From positions 1 to 33,592 of the forward strand of contig CADCJO010000020.1 of assembly GCA_902801765.1 (NCBI GenBank): a DNA stretch of 33,592 nt, written 5' to 3'. The stretch is from an uncultured Eubacteriales bacterium. Its GTDB lineage: Bacteria > Bacillota > Clostridia > Christensenellales > Aristaeellaceae. This document shows, piece by piece, positions 17,033 through 24,412 of this stretch. Both the position numbers and the translations under genes were made by a program. The notes under the pieces were generated by a model. The model made no database searches. It saw nothing but the letters and a program-made list of their open reading frames with translations, and was not told the origin of the DNA. How positions within the stretch are numbered: the stretch's first letter is position 1; each line of letters begins with the position of its first letter.

Positions 17033-17135
17033 AGGCAATAGTCATTAGGCAATCGTTATGATGGTTTCTAACCTTGGCACACCTGATGCCGTTTCTTAAT
17101 ATCTAATGCCTATTGCCTATTCCCTACTGCCTAAT
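17033..17135. repeat. Iterated-word inverted repeat tract after dnaX
   Basis: The 15-base arm at 17033-17047 (AGGCAATAGTCATTA) pairs with 17104-17118 with one mismatch, around a 56-base core. The right side continues with further degenerate GCCTAWT/CCCTAAT words to about 17143, and TGCCTAAT (17128-17135) also pairs with ATTAGGCA in the left arm. The architecture is the same as the tract at 8084-8174, but the repeated words differ. Confidence 0.7.
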
Positions 17136-17157
17136 CCCTAATCCAAAGGAGCAAACC

Positions 17158-18270
17158 ATGAATTCCAACCGCGGTCAGTATAACGAATCGCCCATGTACA
17201 ATATGAAAAGCAAGCGGCAGGAGAAGAAGCGCCCCGCTCCGCAGCAAGTAAGCGAAGAGCAGGGCTGGGCTCAGATGCCGCAGGAGGGCGAAGCCCAGGG
17301 CATACAGCGCCACGTGTTTTTATCAGCGGTGCTGTCCTTCGTGCTGCCCGTCCTGTTTCTGGTGTCGCTGATTCTGCCCAGCAACGAGCTGCGCTGGGCG
17401 TTCCTGGCCATCACAGCGGTGAGCGTGCTTTCCATGTGGGTTTTAGGCGCCTTCGTGCGCAGCGCGCGGAACACCCTCACGGTGGTTTACGCCGCCCTGG
17501 CCGTGGTGATCGGCCTGGCGCTGTTCATGAACCAGCAGTCGCCCGAAGCGCTGCGGGTCGCCGCGCACAATCCGCCCTCCGCCGTACAGCAGGATCAGCA
17601 GGCGCTTTTGAACGCCATGCCCACGGAAACGCCCGCGCCTACCACCGATCCAGAAAGCCTCAAGCCCGAGGCGCAGCGGCGGCTGGAGGAATTTTTCACC
17701 GCCTGGAGCAGAAACCAGATTCAGGAAATCCTGAAATACTGCAGCCCCGCCTGGGTCAATTCCACCCAGGCGCCGACAAACGTGCTGTTCCAGGCCCTCA
17801 GCGGAAATCTTCCCCTGGACTGGCATGTGGAGAATGATAACGGCAGCGACGCCAACGCCAACCGCGTGATCACGATGCGGGCCACCTTCCAGGACGGCGG
17901 GGAAACCGCCGATTACCGCCTGAACGTGCGCATGGTGAAAACCAACGACGTGTGGTATGTGGACCCCAATTCGCTGGATCTGGTGCCGGTGAACGAGGCC
18001 GCGGAGCAGCGGGCGTCCGTCCAAAACTCCATGGTCATCAACACCACCATCGCGCCCGAGGTCACCAAGGACCCCAGCGAACCCACGATCGTGGTGTACT
18101 ACAACAAGGAAGGCAAGGGCAAGTATTACCACACGGACAAACACTGCCCCGCCGTTGCTTCCCAGTGGTGGCCGCTGACCGAGTTTTCCTTTGACCTGAT
18201 CAACAGCCGCGAGTTCAAGAACCTGCTGCCCTGCCAGAAGTGCGGCGCACCGCCCAGGCCGGGGGTATAA
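17158..18270 (+). CDS. Two-TM protein with extracytoplasmic NTF2-like region and C-terminal metal-binding motif
   Basis: The protein has 370 residues. The first ~55 are polar and disordered-looking. Hydrophobic segments at about 56-110 make a hairpin or three short membrane passes, ending with VVYAALAVVIGLALFM. A Thr/Pro linker leads to residues 170-280, which resemble an NTF2/DUF4878-type fold (LEEFFTAWSRNQIQEILKYC, then VRMVKTNDVWYVDP). The last ~50 residues contain YYHTDKHC and CQKCGAPPRP, a His/Cys set (H325, H329, C330, C359, C362) like small zinc modules found at the ends of other Bacillota surface proteins. The ATG is preceded by AAAGGAG, 6 bases away. It converges with the SPOR-like gene, leaving 7 bases. 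I do not recognise a named family. Confidence 0.8.
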   Translation: MNSNRGQYNESPMYNMKSKRQEKKRPAPQQVSEEQGWAQMPQEGEAQGIQRHVFLSAVLSFVLPVLFLVSLILPSNELRWAFLAITAVSVLSMWVLGAFVRSARNTLTVVYAALAVVIGLALFMNQQSPEALRVAAHNPPSAVQQDQQALLNAMPTETPAPTTDPESLKPEAQRRLEEFFTAWSRNQIQEILKYCSPAWVNSTQAPTNVLFQALSGNLPLDWHVENDNGSDANANRVITMRATFQDGGETADYRLNVRMVKTNDVWYVDPNSLDLVPVNEAAEQRASVQNSMVINTTIAPEVTKDPSEPTIVVYYNKEGKGKYYHTDKHCPAVASQWWPLTEFSFDLINSREFKNLLPCQKCGAPPRPGV

Positions 18271-18277
18271 CAGCGTT

Positions 18278-19108
18278 TCACTGCGTCAGGACGGAAGCGT
18301 ACGCCGCCATGCGGCAGATGCATTCCAGGTGGCAGTATTTCACCTGCGCCCCCAGCTGGGTCAGGTTTTTCGCGGCGCTGGCAGCGGTCAGGCTTTGAAC
18401 GCAGTCATCCAGGATTTGCTTGAGACCCAGGACAGCCGCAGGCGCGGACGCGCCGAAACGGGATTGCAGCCGCGCGGAGAGGACGCTCAGGGTGTCCCGC
18501 TCCGATTGAAGCGCCGTCAGCGCTTCGGCCGCCTCCGTTTCCTGCCGGTCGAGGGAAAGCGAAAGCTGGTACAGGTGCCAGCACAGCTTTTCCATCGCGG
18601 AAAATGCGTCGGTCAGCGCGGTCAGCTGGCCCTTCTGCCCCGACAGGCGCAGCGTGATTTCAGGCGATACGATTTCCACTATTTCGGTGCTCAGGCCATG
18701 CCTGGTTTTCAGCCGGCTCATCACGGCCTGGGCGTCGGCCCGCGCTGTATAGGCCGCGGCCAGCAGGCGGCAGCCGTCCTTCCGGAAGATATAGCCGCCC
18801 GCGCCGCGCGCGCGGTAGCCCTCCGCTTCCTGGCTGGCGGCGCTGGCATCGTCGAATACGCCAATTTGCAGGGCATACCAGCTTTGCCCGGCCAGGGCAA
18901 TCGTCCGTTCGTCCGCCTGGGTTTCCTCCGGGGGCAGAGTCGGCGCGGGTTGGGCGGAGATCTGGGCCTGGGGAAACGGCTGAACATGGCGCAGATAAGA
19001 CGAAACGCCAAAGCCCAGCCCGATGCCCGCAATCAGCAGCAGCCACCCTGCCTTTCTCCTGCGCACCTTGTAGCGCCGGGTCGCCAGTCTGCCCGCCCGC
19101 ACATGCAT
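18278..19108 (-). CDS. Membrane-anchored SPOR-like domain protein
   Basis: The protein has 276 residues. A basic N-terminus (RLATRRYKVRRRK) precedes one transmembrane helix (AGWLLLIAGIGLGFGVSSYL, about 22-41) and a Pro/Gln-rich linker. Residues about 75-145 look like a SPOR domain: WYALQIGVFDDASAASQEAEG, a central GYIFRKDGCRLLAAAY, then RLKTRHGLSTEIVEI. SPOR domains bind denuded glycan in peptidoglycan, often in sporulation or division. The rest is helical with no clear match. I chose the ATG at 19108 because AAGGGGCGGTG precedes it; the GTG at 19159 lacks a ribosome binding site. It is divergent from the DUF6062-like gene. Confidence 0.75.
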   Translation of the reverse strand: MHVRAGRLATRRYKVRRRKAGWLLLIAGIGLGFGVSSYLRHVQPFPQAQISAQPAPTLPPEETQADERTIALAGQSWYALQIGVFDDASAASQEAEGYRARGAGGYIFRKDGCRLLAAAYTARADAQAVMSRLKTRHGLSTEIVEIVSPEITLRLSGQKGQLTALTDAFSAMEKLCWHLYQLSLSLDRQETEAAEALTALQSERDTLSVLSARLQSRFGASAPAAVLGLKQILDDCVQSLTAASAAKNLTQLGAQVKYCHLECICRMAAYASVLTQ

Positions 19109-19194
19109 CACCGCCCCTTCCCCCAATTGTATGCGGACGCAAGCGGGAATATGAAGCACGTTTCTTTTTGCACCCTGATGAAATGGAGGTCATT

Positions 19195-19968
19195 ATGCGT
19201 TATCACATTGACACCATCCCGGTCTGGGACGCCGTGAAGCAAAAGGGCGAATGCCCCCTGTGCGCCCTGCGCCGCCGCAATGAGCTGATCGACGTGGAGC
19301 GGTTTTTGGGCGCGTCGGTCATGGAGCCGGACACCCGCATCCAGGTGAACGACATCGGTTTCTGCGCCCATCACCAGGTATTGCTGTACGAGCAAAAGAA
19401 CCGCCTGGGCCACGCCCTGATGATGCACACGCATCTCAAGGAAACCATCCGCAAATTGCAGCCCATCCTGGACGAAGCCGCCTCCGCCGGGGAAAAGAGC
19501 GCTAAGACGCCCGCTCTCAAGCGGATGCTGGGCAAGAGCGAAGGCAAGGAAGGCTTGCAGGAAGCGGCGAAAAAGGTGCGCGCCATGAGCCAAAGCTGCA
19601 TCCTGTGCGACACCATCGAGGAAAACACCCGCCGCTACGCCTATACCCTTCTGCACCTGTACAAGAACGATCCGGCTTTCCGCAAGGAGTTCGCCGCGTC
19701 CCGGGGCGTGTGCCTGCCGGACATGGCGATGCTGCTGGAAATGGCGGAGGAGGCGCTCAGCGGCGATACGCTGCGGGACTTCCTGAAAGACCTGCAAACC
19801 ACCATGCGGCAAAGCATGGATAAGCTGGAAAAAGACATCGAAGGCTTTACCCTGAAATTCGATTACCGCAACGCCGACAAGCCCTGGGGCGACAGCCGGG
19901 GCTCGCTGGAGCGGACGATCAACAAGCTGCAGGGCTGGTGCCTGGGAGAGGAGCCGAATCCCAAATGA
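19195..19968 (+). CDS. DUF6062-like protein with paired CxxC motifs
   Basis: The protein has 257 residues, is soluble and largely helical. It carries two similar metal-site-like clusters: GECPLC (C20, C23) with GFCAHH (C57, H59, H60), and SCILC (C135, C138) with GVCLPD (C173). This suggests an ancient internal duplication in which the second half has lost the His. It matches what I know of DUF6062, a Clostridia family of unknown role. The ATG has GGAGG 5 bases upstream. Its stop overlaps the ATG of the first GerMN lipoprotein by four bases (ATGA), so the two are co-translated. It may bind zinc or a cluster; function unknown. Confidence 0.78.
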   Translation: MRYHIDTIPVWDAVKQKGECPLCALRRRNELIDVERFLGASVMEPDTRIQVNDIGFCAHHQVLLYEQKNRLGHALMMHTHLKETIRKLQPILDEAASAGEKSAKTPALKRMLGKSEGKEGLQEAAKKVRAMSQSCILCDTIEENTRRYAYTLLHLYKNDPAFRKEFAASRGVCLPDMAMLLEMAEEALSGDTLRDFLKDLQTTMRQSMDKLEKDIEGFTLKFDYRNADKPWGDSRGSLERTINKLQGWCLGEEPNPK

Positions 19969-20927
19969 CCCGGAATCACAAAAAAGCCGTGCTGTGGCTG
20001 CTCATTCTTGCCGCCATATGTCTGTCCGGCTGCGCCATCTCCCCGCCCGATTCGCTGAAACGCACCGGGGTGGAAAGCCGCAGCCTCATCAGCGCCAGCA
20101 CCGCTGACCTGGCCCCGGATGAACGGGCGGTGGCCCTGTATTTCCGCTATCTGGATTCCTCCTTCCTGGCCCCGGAAGCGCGCGTTGTGGTGGTGCAGCG
20201 CAATGAAAGCCTGGAAAAGGCCATCGTGCAGGCGCTGATCGCGGGCCCGCTGAACACGGAATTGTCACCCCTGTTTCCCACGGGCAGCGAAGTGGTGAGC
20301 ACATCCACCCAGGATGGCACGCTGTTTGTGACTCTGAACGACGCGTTCCTGGGCCGCTACGCGGATGAACCCGGCGATATTTCCACGGGACACTGGAAAA
20401 CGGAAGGACCGGAGCGCCGTCGTCTCTGTCTGGACGCCATGGCCGCCACGCTGACGGAAGCGGGCCTGTGCGACCGGGTGCAGGTGCTGGTGCTGCAGGA
20501 TTCCGGCCGGCAGATCAGCATGCGCCTGCCATCAGGCTTTCTCACCCGCAGCACGGATACGGATCTGCTGCCCCCCGCCGTGCGGGATGAAAACGTGCTG
20601 CTCACTCCCCATAACACGGCGGAATGTATCCTGAACGCCTGGCTCCAGCAGGATTGGGACACGCTCACGCTGTTTTCCGCGCACTCCCCGGGCGAGCAAA
20701 GCATGTTTGAAGCGTTCGAGGCCGCGGGTGTGCTGCTGGGGTTTGACCTGTCCTGCGGCAGCGTTTCCTACGACGGCCAGAACGCCGTCCTGACGGCGTC
20801 CATGACGCTTCGCGGAGATGCGCGGGAATCGATTGTCAGCAGCTATCCCCTGCGTCTTATCCGAGAAGAAGGCCTTTGGAAAATGGATTATCAGGCGCTT
20901 TTGGCCATGATGAACGCAAAGGAATAA
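19965..20927 (+). CDS. GerMN-domain lipoprotein, first of a tandem pair
   Basis: The protein has 320 residues. The N-terminus is a lipoprotein signal with lipobox LSGC (Cys 23). A GerMN domain covers about 60-180: LEKAIVQALIAGP, LSPLFPTGSEVVSTSTQDGTL, then CDRVQVLVLQDSG. GerMN modules occur in the spore germination protein GerM and in other surface lipoproteins. The last ~110 residues resemble an NTF2-like module ending SSYPLRLIREEGLWKMDY. The ATG overlaps the upstream stop (ATGA), with GGAGAGGAG in the gene before it. It is followed 37 bases later by a second GerMN lipoprotein gene. A role in spore coat/cortex or surface assembly is inferred. Confidence 0.85.
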   Translation: MTRNHKKAVLWLLILAAICLSGCAISPPDSLKRTGVESRSLISASTADLAPDERAVALYFRYLDSSFLAPEARVVVVQRNESLEKAIVQALIAGPLNTELSPLFPTGSEVVSTSTQDGTLFVTLNDAFLGRYADEPGDISTGHWKTEGPERRRLCLDAMAATLTEAGLCDRVQVLVLQDSGRQISMRLPSGFLTRSTDTDLLPPAVRDENVLLTPHNTAECILNAWLQQDWDTLTLFSAHSPGEQSMFEAFEAAGVLLGFDLSCGSVSYDGQNAVLTASMTLRGDARESIVSSYPLRLIREEGLWKMDYQALLAMMNAKE

Positions 20928-20964
20928 GAACAAAGCGAAATGCGCCGGAAAGAGGTTGAAGAAA

Positions 20965-22485
20965 ATGAAGCGTCGCCCAATCGGAATGATTTGCCTGCTG
21001 TGCGTGTGCGTGCTGCTGTCCGGTTGTCAAAGCCAGGGGCAGGTCGCGGCTGTGCAGGCGACGCTGCCGCCGGTGGCTCCGAAATGGGAAGCGCCAACCG
21101 CCGACGTGGAAAGCGCTTATGAGCAGACGGTCATGATGTATCTGCCTTCCACGGACGGCACGCGGCTTGTGGCTGTTCCTCAGCGGGTGCTGGTGCCCGC
21201 GGGGAAGCATATGGCGAAGATGCTGTGCGAAGTGCTTCTGGCCCATCCGGGGGATGAGGGCACCGCGGCCGTAGGCGCAGGCATCCGCCTGTCGCTGGCG
21301 GGCCGGGAAGCGGTGGAAGTGTCCGGCGATACCGCCACGGTGAATTTGGACGTGTCCGCGCTGAGCCTGTCCAATGAGCAGTTTTTCACCGTGGGCCAGG
21401 CGCTGGCGAATACCCTGTGCCAGTTCGGAGATATCCAGTATGTGAATGTGCTGATCAACGGCGTTCAGCCGGGGCTGAACCGGGCAGGCACGCTGCCCGC
21501 CGGCTGTTTCCAGATGAACATGCGCGAAGATCTGGCCGCGCTGTGGTCCCGCGCCTCCGCGCCGATCTCCCAGAACCGCCGGGCCTATGCCGCGTCCCTG
21601 TATTATCCGGCGCCCTCGGGAAAAGGAATCCTGTGCGAAACGCGCACGTTTGCCCTGGTGTCCACAGATATCGCTTCCCTTACACAAACCCTGCTGGATG
21701 CCCTTGCTTCGGAAGCCGTCACCCTGCCGCGCCTGCCCCGGTGCCCGGATTTCCGTACGCTGCTGGCCGACACCCCCGCCGTGGAGGATCGGGACAACCG
21801 CCGCGTGCTGGTGCTTCGTTTCCGCGACGGGATGAATTCCGCCCTGATCGACGCGGGAATCACGCGCTCGGTGATGATGGCATCCCTCGTGTACACATTT
21901 ACTTCCTTTCTGCCGTGGATCGAAGGAATGGAAGTTTATATCGGCGATGAAAGGATCTCGTCTCTCACGCCTTCCGGCGTGTACCGCCGCGCAGGAGAGG
22001 TCATGACCTTTACCGACGGCATCATGACCCGGCAGGATTTCGAAGGCTTTTTGCTGGCAGAATGCTCGCTGTTTTTTCTGGATGAATCCGGCCGGCTGAG
22101 CCGCGTATACCGTCCCGTTCCCTCCCAGAATGCGTTCAGCGCGCGGGAGATTTATCTCCAGCTGATGGACGGCCCGCAGGCATATGACAGCAAAACCGGC
22201 CTGCAGCCCGTATTGCCGCAGGGGCTGGAGGAAGATGACCTGCTTGGCGTATCCTATGACGGCAGCGTGCTGCTGATCAATTTCTCTCAGAAGCTGATGA
22301 CCATCACAGAGGAAATGGAAGGAAAAGCGGTGGAAAGCATGGTATATGGGCTGGTGAATACCATGTGCTGCCTTCCCGGCGTCAAGCGGGTGGCCATCTT
22401 TGCCGCGGGGATGCAGCCTGAAAGTCTGGGCGGCACAGTTTATCTGCCGGGGGATTTTTTGCCGAGCCCGAACATGGAAGAATGA
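20965..22485 (+). CDS. Lipoprotein with two GerMN domains
   Basis: The protein has 506 residues. The lipobox is LSGC (Cys 21). Two GerMN modules are visible. The first is at about 75-165 (AKMLCEVLLAHPGDEG, VNLDVSALSLSNEQ, then DIQYVNVLINGVQPG). The second is at about 385-490 (REIYLQLMDGPQAY, LQPVLPQGLEEDDLLGV, LLINFSQKLM, then GVKRVAIFAAGMQPESLGG). The middle ~200 residues form a separate region with no match I know. I chose the ATG at 20965 over the TTG three codons upstream because AGAGG is 9-10 bases before it. It is co-transcribed with the single-GerMN lipoprotein, so the pair carries three GerMN modules. Confidence 0.87.
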   Translation: MKRRPIGMICLLCVCVLLSGCQSQGQVAAVQATLPPVAPKWEAPTADVESAYEQTVMMYLPSTDGTRLVAVPQRVLVPAGKHMAKMLCEVLLAHPGDEGTAAVGAGIRLSLAGREAVEVSGDTATVNLDVSALSLSNEQFFTVGQALANTLCQFGDIQYVNVLINGVQPGLNRAGTLPAGCFQMNMREDLAALWSRASAPISQNRRAYAASLYYPAPSGKGILCETRTFALVSTDIASLTQTLLDALASEAVTLPRLPRCPDFRTLLADTPAVEDRDNRRVLVLRFRDGMNSALIDAGITRSVMMASLVYTFTSFLPWIEGMEVYIGDERISSLTPSGVYRRAGEVMTFTDGIMTRQDFEGFLLAECSLFFLDESGRLSRVYRPVPSQNAFSAREIYLQLMDGPQAYDSKTGLQPVLPQGLEEDDLLGVSYDGSVLLINFSQKLMTITEEMEGKAVESMVYGLVNTMCCLPGVKRVAIFAAGMQPESLGGTVYLPGDFLPSPNMEE

Positions 22486-22492
22486 CAATGAA

Positions 22493-22521
22493 TTGACAGA
22501 TCATAGGTTTTATGATAAAGT
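22493..22521 (+). promoter_or_regulatory. Sigma-A promoter for the polymerase-like membrane protein
   Basis: A perfect TTGACA (22493-22498), a 17-base spacer and TAAAGT (22516-22521) lie just after the GerMN lipoprotein stop, giving a start near 22528. Confidence 0.72.
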
Positions 22522-22548
22522 GAGGGCGTTTTTAAGCGGTATGCAAGA

Positions 22549-22608
22549 ATGAATGCCCATTGCGTCCGTTTGGCCCGGAGTCAACGGAAATACGCAGCGC
22601 GGCTGTAA
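22549..22608 (+). other. Possible 19-codon leader reading frame
   Basis: An ATG at 22549 opens a 19-codon frame rich in Arg, Lys and Ala whose TAA stop (22606-22608) overlaps the ATG of the next gene by one base (TAATG). That overlap is typical of translational coupling. No strong ribosome binding site precedes it, so it may be chance. Confidence 0.3.
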
Positions 22609-23945
22609 TGGGAAGGATGATCTTTTTGGAAAGCGCCGGAAAGAAGAATGTTTGGCAGTCGATCAGGAATAGCGCCCTTTCTTTTATGGAAGTGGTAAAA
22701 AGCGGTCCGGATTTTCTGTACTTTATTCTCGTGATTTGCTACGTCGTATCTGAATACGCCGAGCGCATTGAATGGACCATTGATATTTTTTCCGCTCAGC
22801 GCATTCATTTTCTGCATTATTTCGTGCTGCTTGGGTCAGGAGCGTATCTTTGCTATAAAGCCGCCGTATGGAAAAAAATGTGGGATAAGCCGTATCTGCT
22901 GCTGCCGATGATCCTGGCAATCGGCTGCCTGTGCGGCTATTTCCTGCTCTTCCTGAACAAGGATTGGACACACAACAAAGTTGTTTTTTCGGTTGTAATC
23001 GACATTTTCCTGTGCCTGATGGCGTATGGAAAGAACTATAAAAGGCTGCTGCAATGCCTGGTGTTTGTTCCTATTGCGGTGCTGGCGGTCGCCGGTCTGG
23101 GGCTGCTGGTAGGCCTGACCCAGGAATTCACGAAGGTGGGTACCGACTCCACGCATTCCCTGGGGATTATTTATCCCAATACGTGGGGATATATTGCGTT
23201 CCAGGCGATGCTGCTTGCCTGGTATTTGTACCTGAAGAAAAAGCCGCTGATCACGTTCGCCATGTTCTGGGGAATGAGCGTGTTTATGTATTTTGTGATC
23301 GGATGCCGCACCATCGCGGTGCTGTCTGTTGCATTTCCGCCGGTCACGCTGCTGACATCCTGGATGGAAAAACGGGAGAGGAAGCCCGGGGGAAAACCCG
23401 GCATCATCGGATGGTTCGCCATCGCGCTGCCTGTCCTGTGCTTCGTATTCACCCTTGTGCTGAGCCTGAATAAAGAATGGGTAGCGGTCACATTTTATAA
23501 AAACTTCTACGGAACGCCGCTGCATACCATGTCCATGCGCTTCGTGCAGAGCGGCCTGGCCATTGACGCGTTCGGCTTCCCGCTGTTTGGCCGTCCGATG
23601 ACGCTGATGGCTCCGGTGTATCTGGACCCGGCAACCGGCATCACCGAAGATCTCTATGTCATGGATAACGCCTATACTACCTTTATGATCCTGAAAGGCT
23701 GCCTGTGGCTGGCCTGCTGCCTGTCCTGGCTGACTTTCGCGCAATGGAGAAGCTGGAAAAACAAGGATTACGCCATCCTGATGATCGGCTGCTTCATGTT
23801 GGTTTTCGCCATCATGGAACGCCCGGGCATGGAGGTGTGGTACAATTTCGTGCTGCTGTATCCGCTCGCTTCCATCGCTGAACCATTGATCGTTCATAAG
23901 GTTCCCAAGGCCAAGAAAAATGGCCATAAAAAAAATAGGAGGTGA
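22608..23945 (+). CDS. Polytopic membrane protein, O-antigen-ligase/polymerase-like
   Basis: This 445-residue integral membrane protein has about ten to twelve hydrophobic helices and a large extracytoplasmic loop late in the sequence (about 300-360: TFYKNFYGTPLHTMSMRF through ITEDLYVMDNAYT). The layout, with an Arg in the loop (SMRFVQSG) and the phrase VMDNAY before the last helices, resembles Wzy/O-antigen polymerase and ligase families that extend surface polysaccharides. The substrate is unknown. Start choice is uncertain: TTG 22560, ATG 22608 and ATG 22617 are in frame and none has a close strong ribosome binding site. I prefer 22608 because it overlaps the stop of a short leader frame. 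It has its own promoter and is followed 5 bases later by an 80-codon gene with a strong site. Confidence 0.7.
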   Translation: MGRMIFLESAGKKNVWQSIRNSALSFMEVVKSGPDFLYFILVICYVVSEYAERIEWTIDIFSAQRIHFLHYFVLLGSGAYLCYKAAVWKKMWDKPYLLLPMILAIGCLCGYFLLFLNKDWTHNKVVFSVVIDIFLCLMAYGKNYKRLLQCLVFVPIAVLAVAGLGLLVGLTQEFTKVGTDSTHSLGIIYPNTWGYIAFQAMLLAWYLYLKKKPLITFAMFWGMSVFMYFVIGCRTIAVLSVAFPPVTLLTSWMEKRERKPGGKPGIIGWFAIALPVLCFVFTLVLSLNKEWVAVTFYKNFYGTPLHTMSMRFVQSGLAIDAFGFPLFGRPMTLMAPVYLDPATGITEDLYVMDNAYTTFMILKGCLWLACCLSWLTFAQWRSWKNKDYAILMIGCFMLVFAIMERPGMEVWYNFVLLYPLASIAEPLIVHKVPKAKKNGHKKNRR

Positions 23946-23950
23946 ACACA

Positions 23951-24193
23951 ATGAGCCAGGACATTACCAAGTATGTTGAACAGGTGGTCAAAAAGCTGAC
24001 GGGCAACAACAGCCTGATCGACCAGTTCAAGAAGAACCCCGTCAAGATCGTAACCGATATTCTGGGCATCAAATTGGACAATCAGCTGATCCAGGCGGTC
24101 ATCAAGGCCGTTCAGGGTAAGCTGAACATCGAAGATGTAGCCAAGAACGCCGGCGGCATCCTGGGTAAGCTGAAATCACTGTTTGGGAAATAA
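23951..24193 (+). CDS. Small helical protein of 80 residues, function unknown
   Basis: The ATG has an excellent ribosome binding site (AGGAGGTG, 6 bases upstream), so high translation is likely. The protein is basic, with no signal peptide and no cysteine. It has three amphipathic helices: YVEQVVKKLTG, a middle FKKNPVKIVTDILGIKLDNQLIQAVIKAV, and a Gly-rich tail GGILGKLKSLFGK. Small proteins with a (D/N)P.K.(I/V)..(I/L)LG pattern recur in Clostridia but are unassigned. The middle part also recalls the core of NHLP/Nif11-type peptide leaders, yet no maturation or export genes are nearby, so a natural-product precursor is only an alternative. The gene follows the membrane protein by 5 bases and is closed by a strong terminator. 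Confidence 0.8.
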   Translation: MSQDITKYVEQVVKKLTGNNSLIDQFKKNPVKIVTDILGIKLDNQLIQAVIKAVQGKLNIEDVAKNAGGILGKLKSLFGK

Positions 24194-24242
24194 TGCTTTT
24201 TCCCCGGCAGAAATACAGCCACTTCCAATTCTATACAAAAGC

Positions 24243-24269
24243 AAAGGGCCGTCCACGGACGGCCCTTTT
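24243..24269 (+). terminator. Strong intrinsic terminator after the 80-aa gene
   Basis: AAAGGGCCGTC (24243-24253), loop CACG, GACGGCCCTTT (24258-24268) and a further T form an 11-bp stem including the A/T flank. The A-run on the left makes it able to act on both strands. Confidence 0.9.
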
Positions 24270-24314
24270 AATACTAAACTCAATCTAAAACTATATCATC
24301 TTTGGGTGTCTTTT

Positions 24315-24358
24315 ACGCCATGGCGTTGCTTCGTTCCGGTCAACGTAGCGCTGCTACG
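24315..24358. repeat. Paired palindromes in the 24.2-24.4 kb gap
   Basis: A perfect 12-bp palindrome ACGCCATGGCGT (24315-24326) is followed by the hairpin CGTAGC-GCT-GCTACG (24344-24358). No reading frame of note lies here. It has the look of a dispersed intergenic repeat, but there is no second copy in this window. The rest of 24270-24412 shows nothing else. Confidence 0.35.
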
Positions 24359-24412
24359 CCTTCCTCATACCATTCATCTTCAGAAACAAACCATATTGGC
24401 TGCTGTTTGAAA

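Noticed and set aside
14216-17038. A 940-codon minus-strand frame antisense to dnaX and neighbours
   Set aside because: It crosses three real plus-strand genes, including dnaX with all its motifs, and itself shows no recognisable domain.
19126-19160. Weak promoter TTGTAT-17-TATGAA upstream of the DUF6062-like gene
   Set aside because: Both boxes are poor matches and the region is GC-rich, so I could not support it as a feature.
20857-22488. A 543-codon minus-strand frame antisense to the double-GerMN lipoprotein
   Set aside because: The plus strand has a lipobox and two GerMN modules; the minus frame has no signal, domain or ribosome binding site.
23951-24193. Calling the 80-residue protein a bacteriocin precursor
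   Set aside because: It has no double-glycine leader, no modification or export genes and no immunity gene nearby; resemblance to peptide leaders is only partial.
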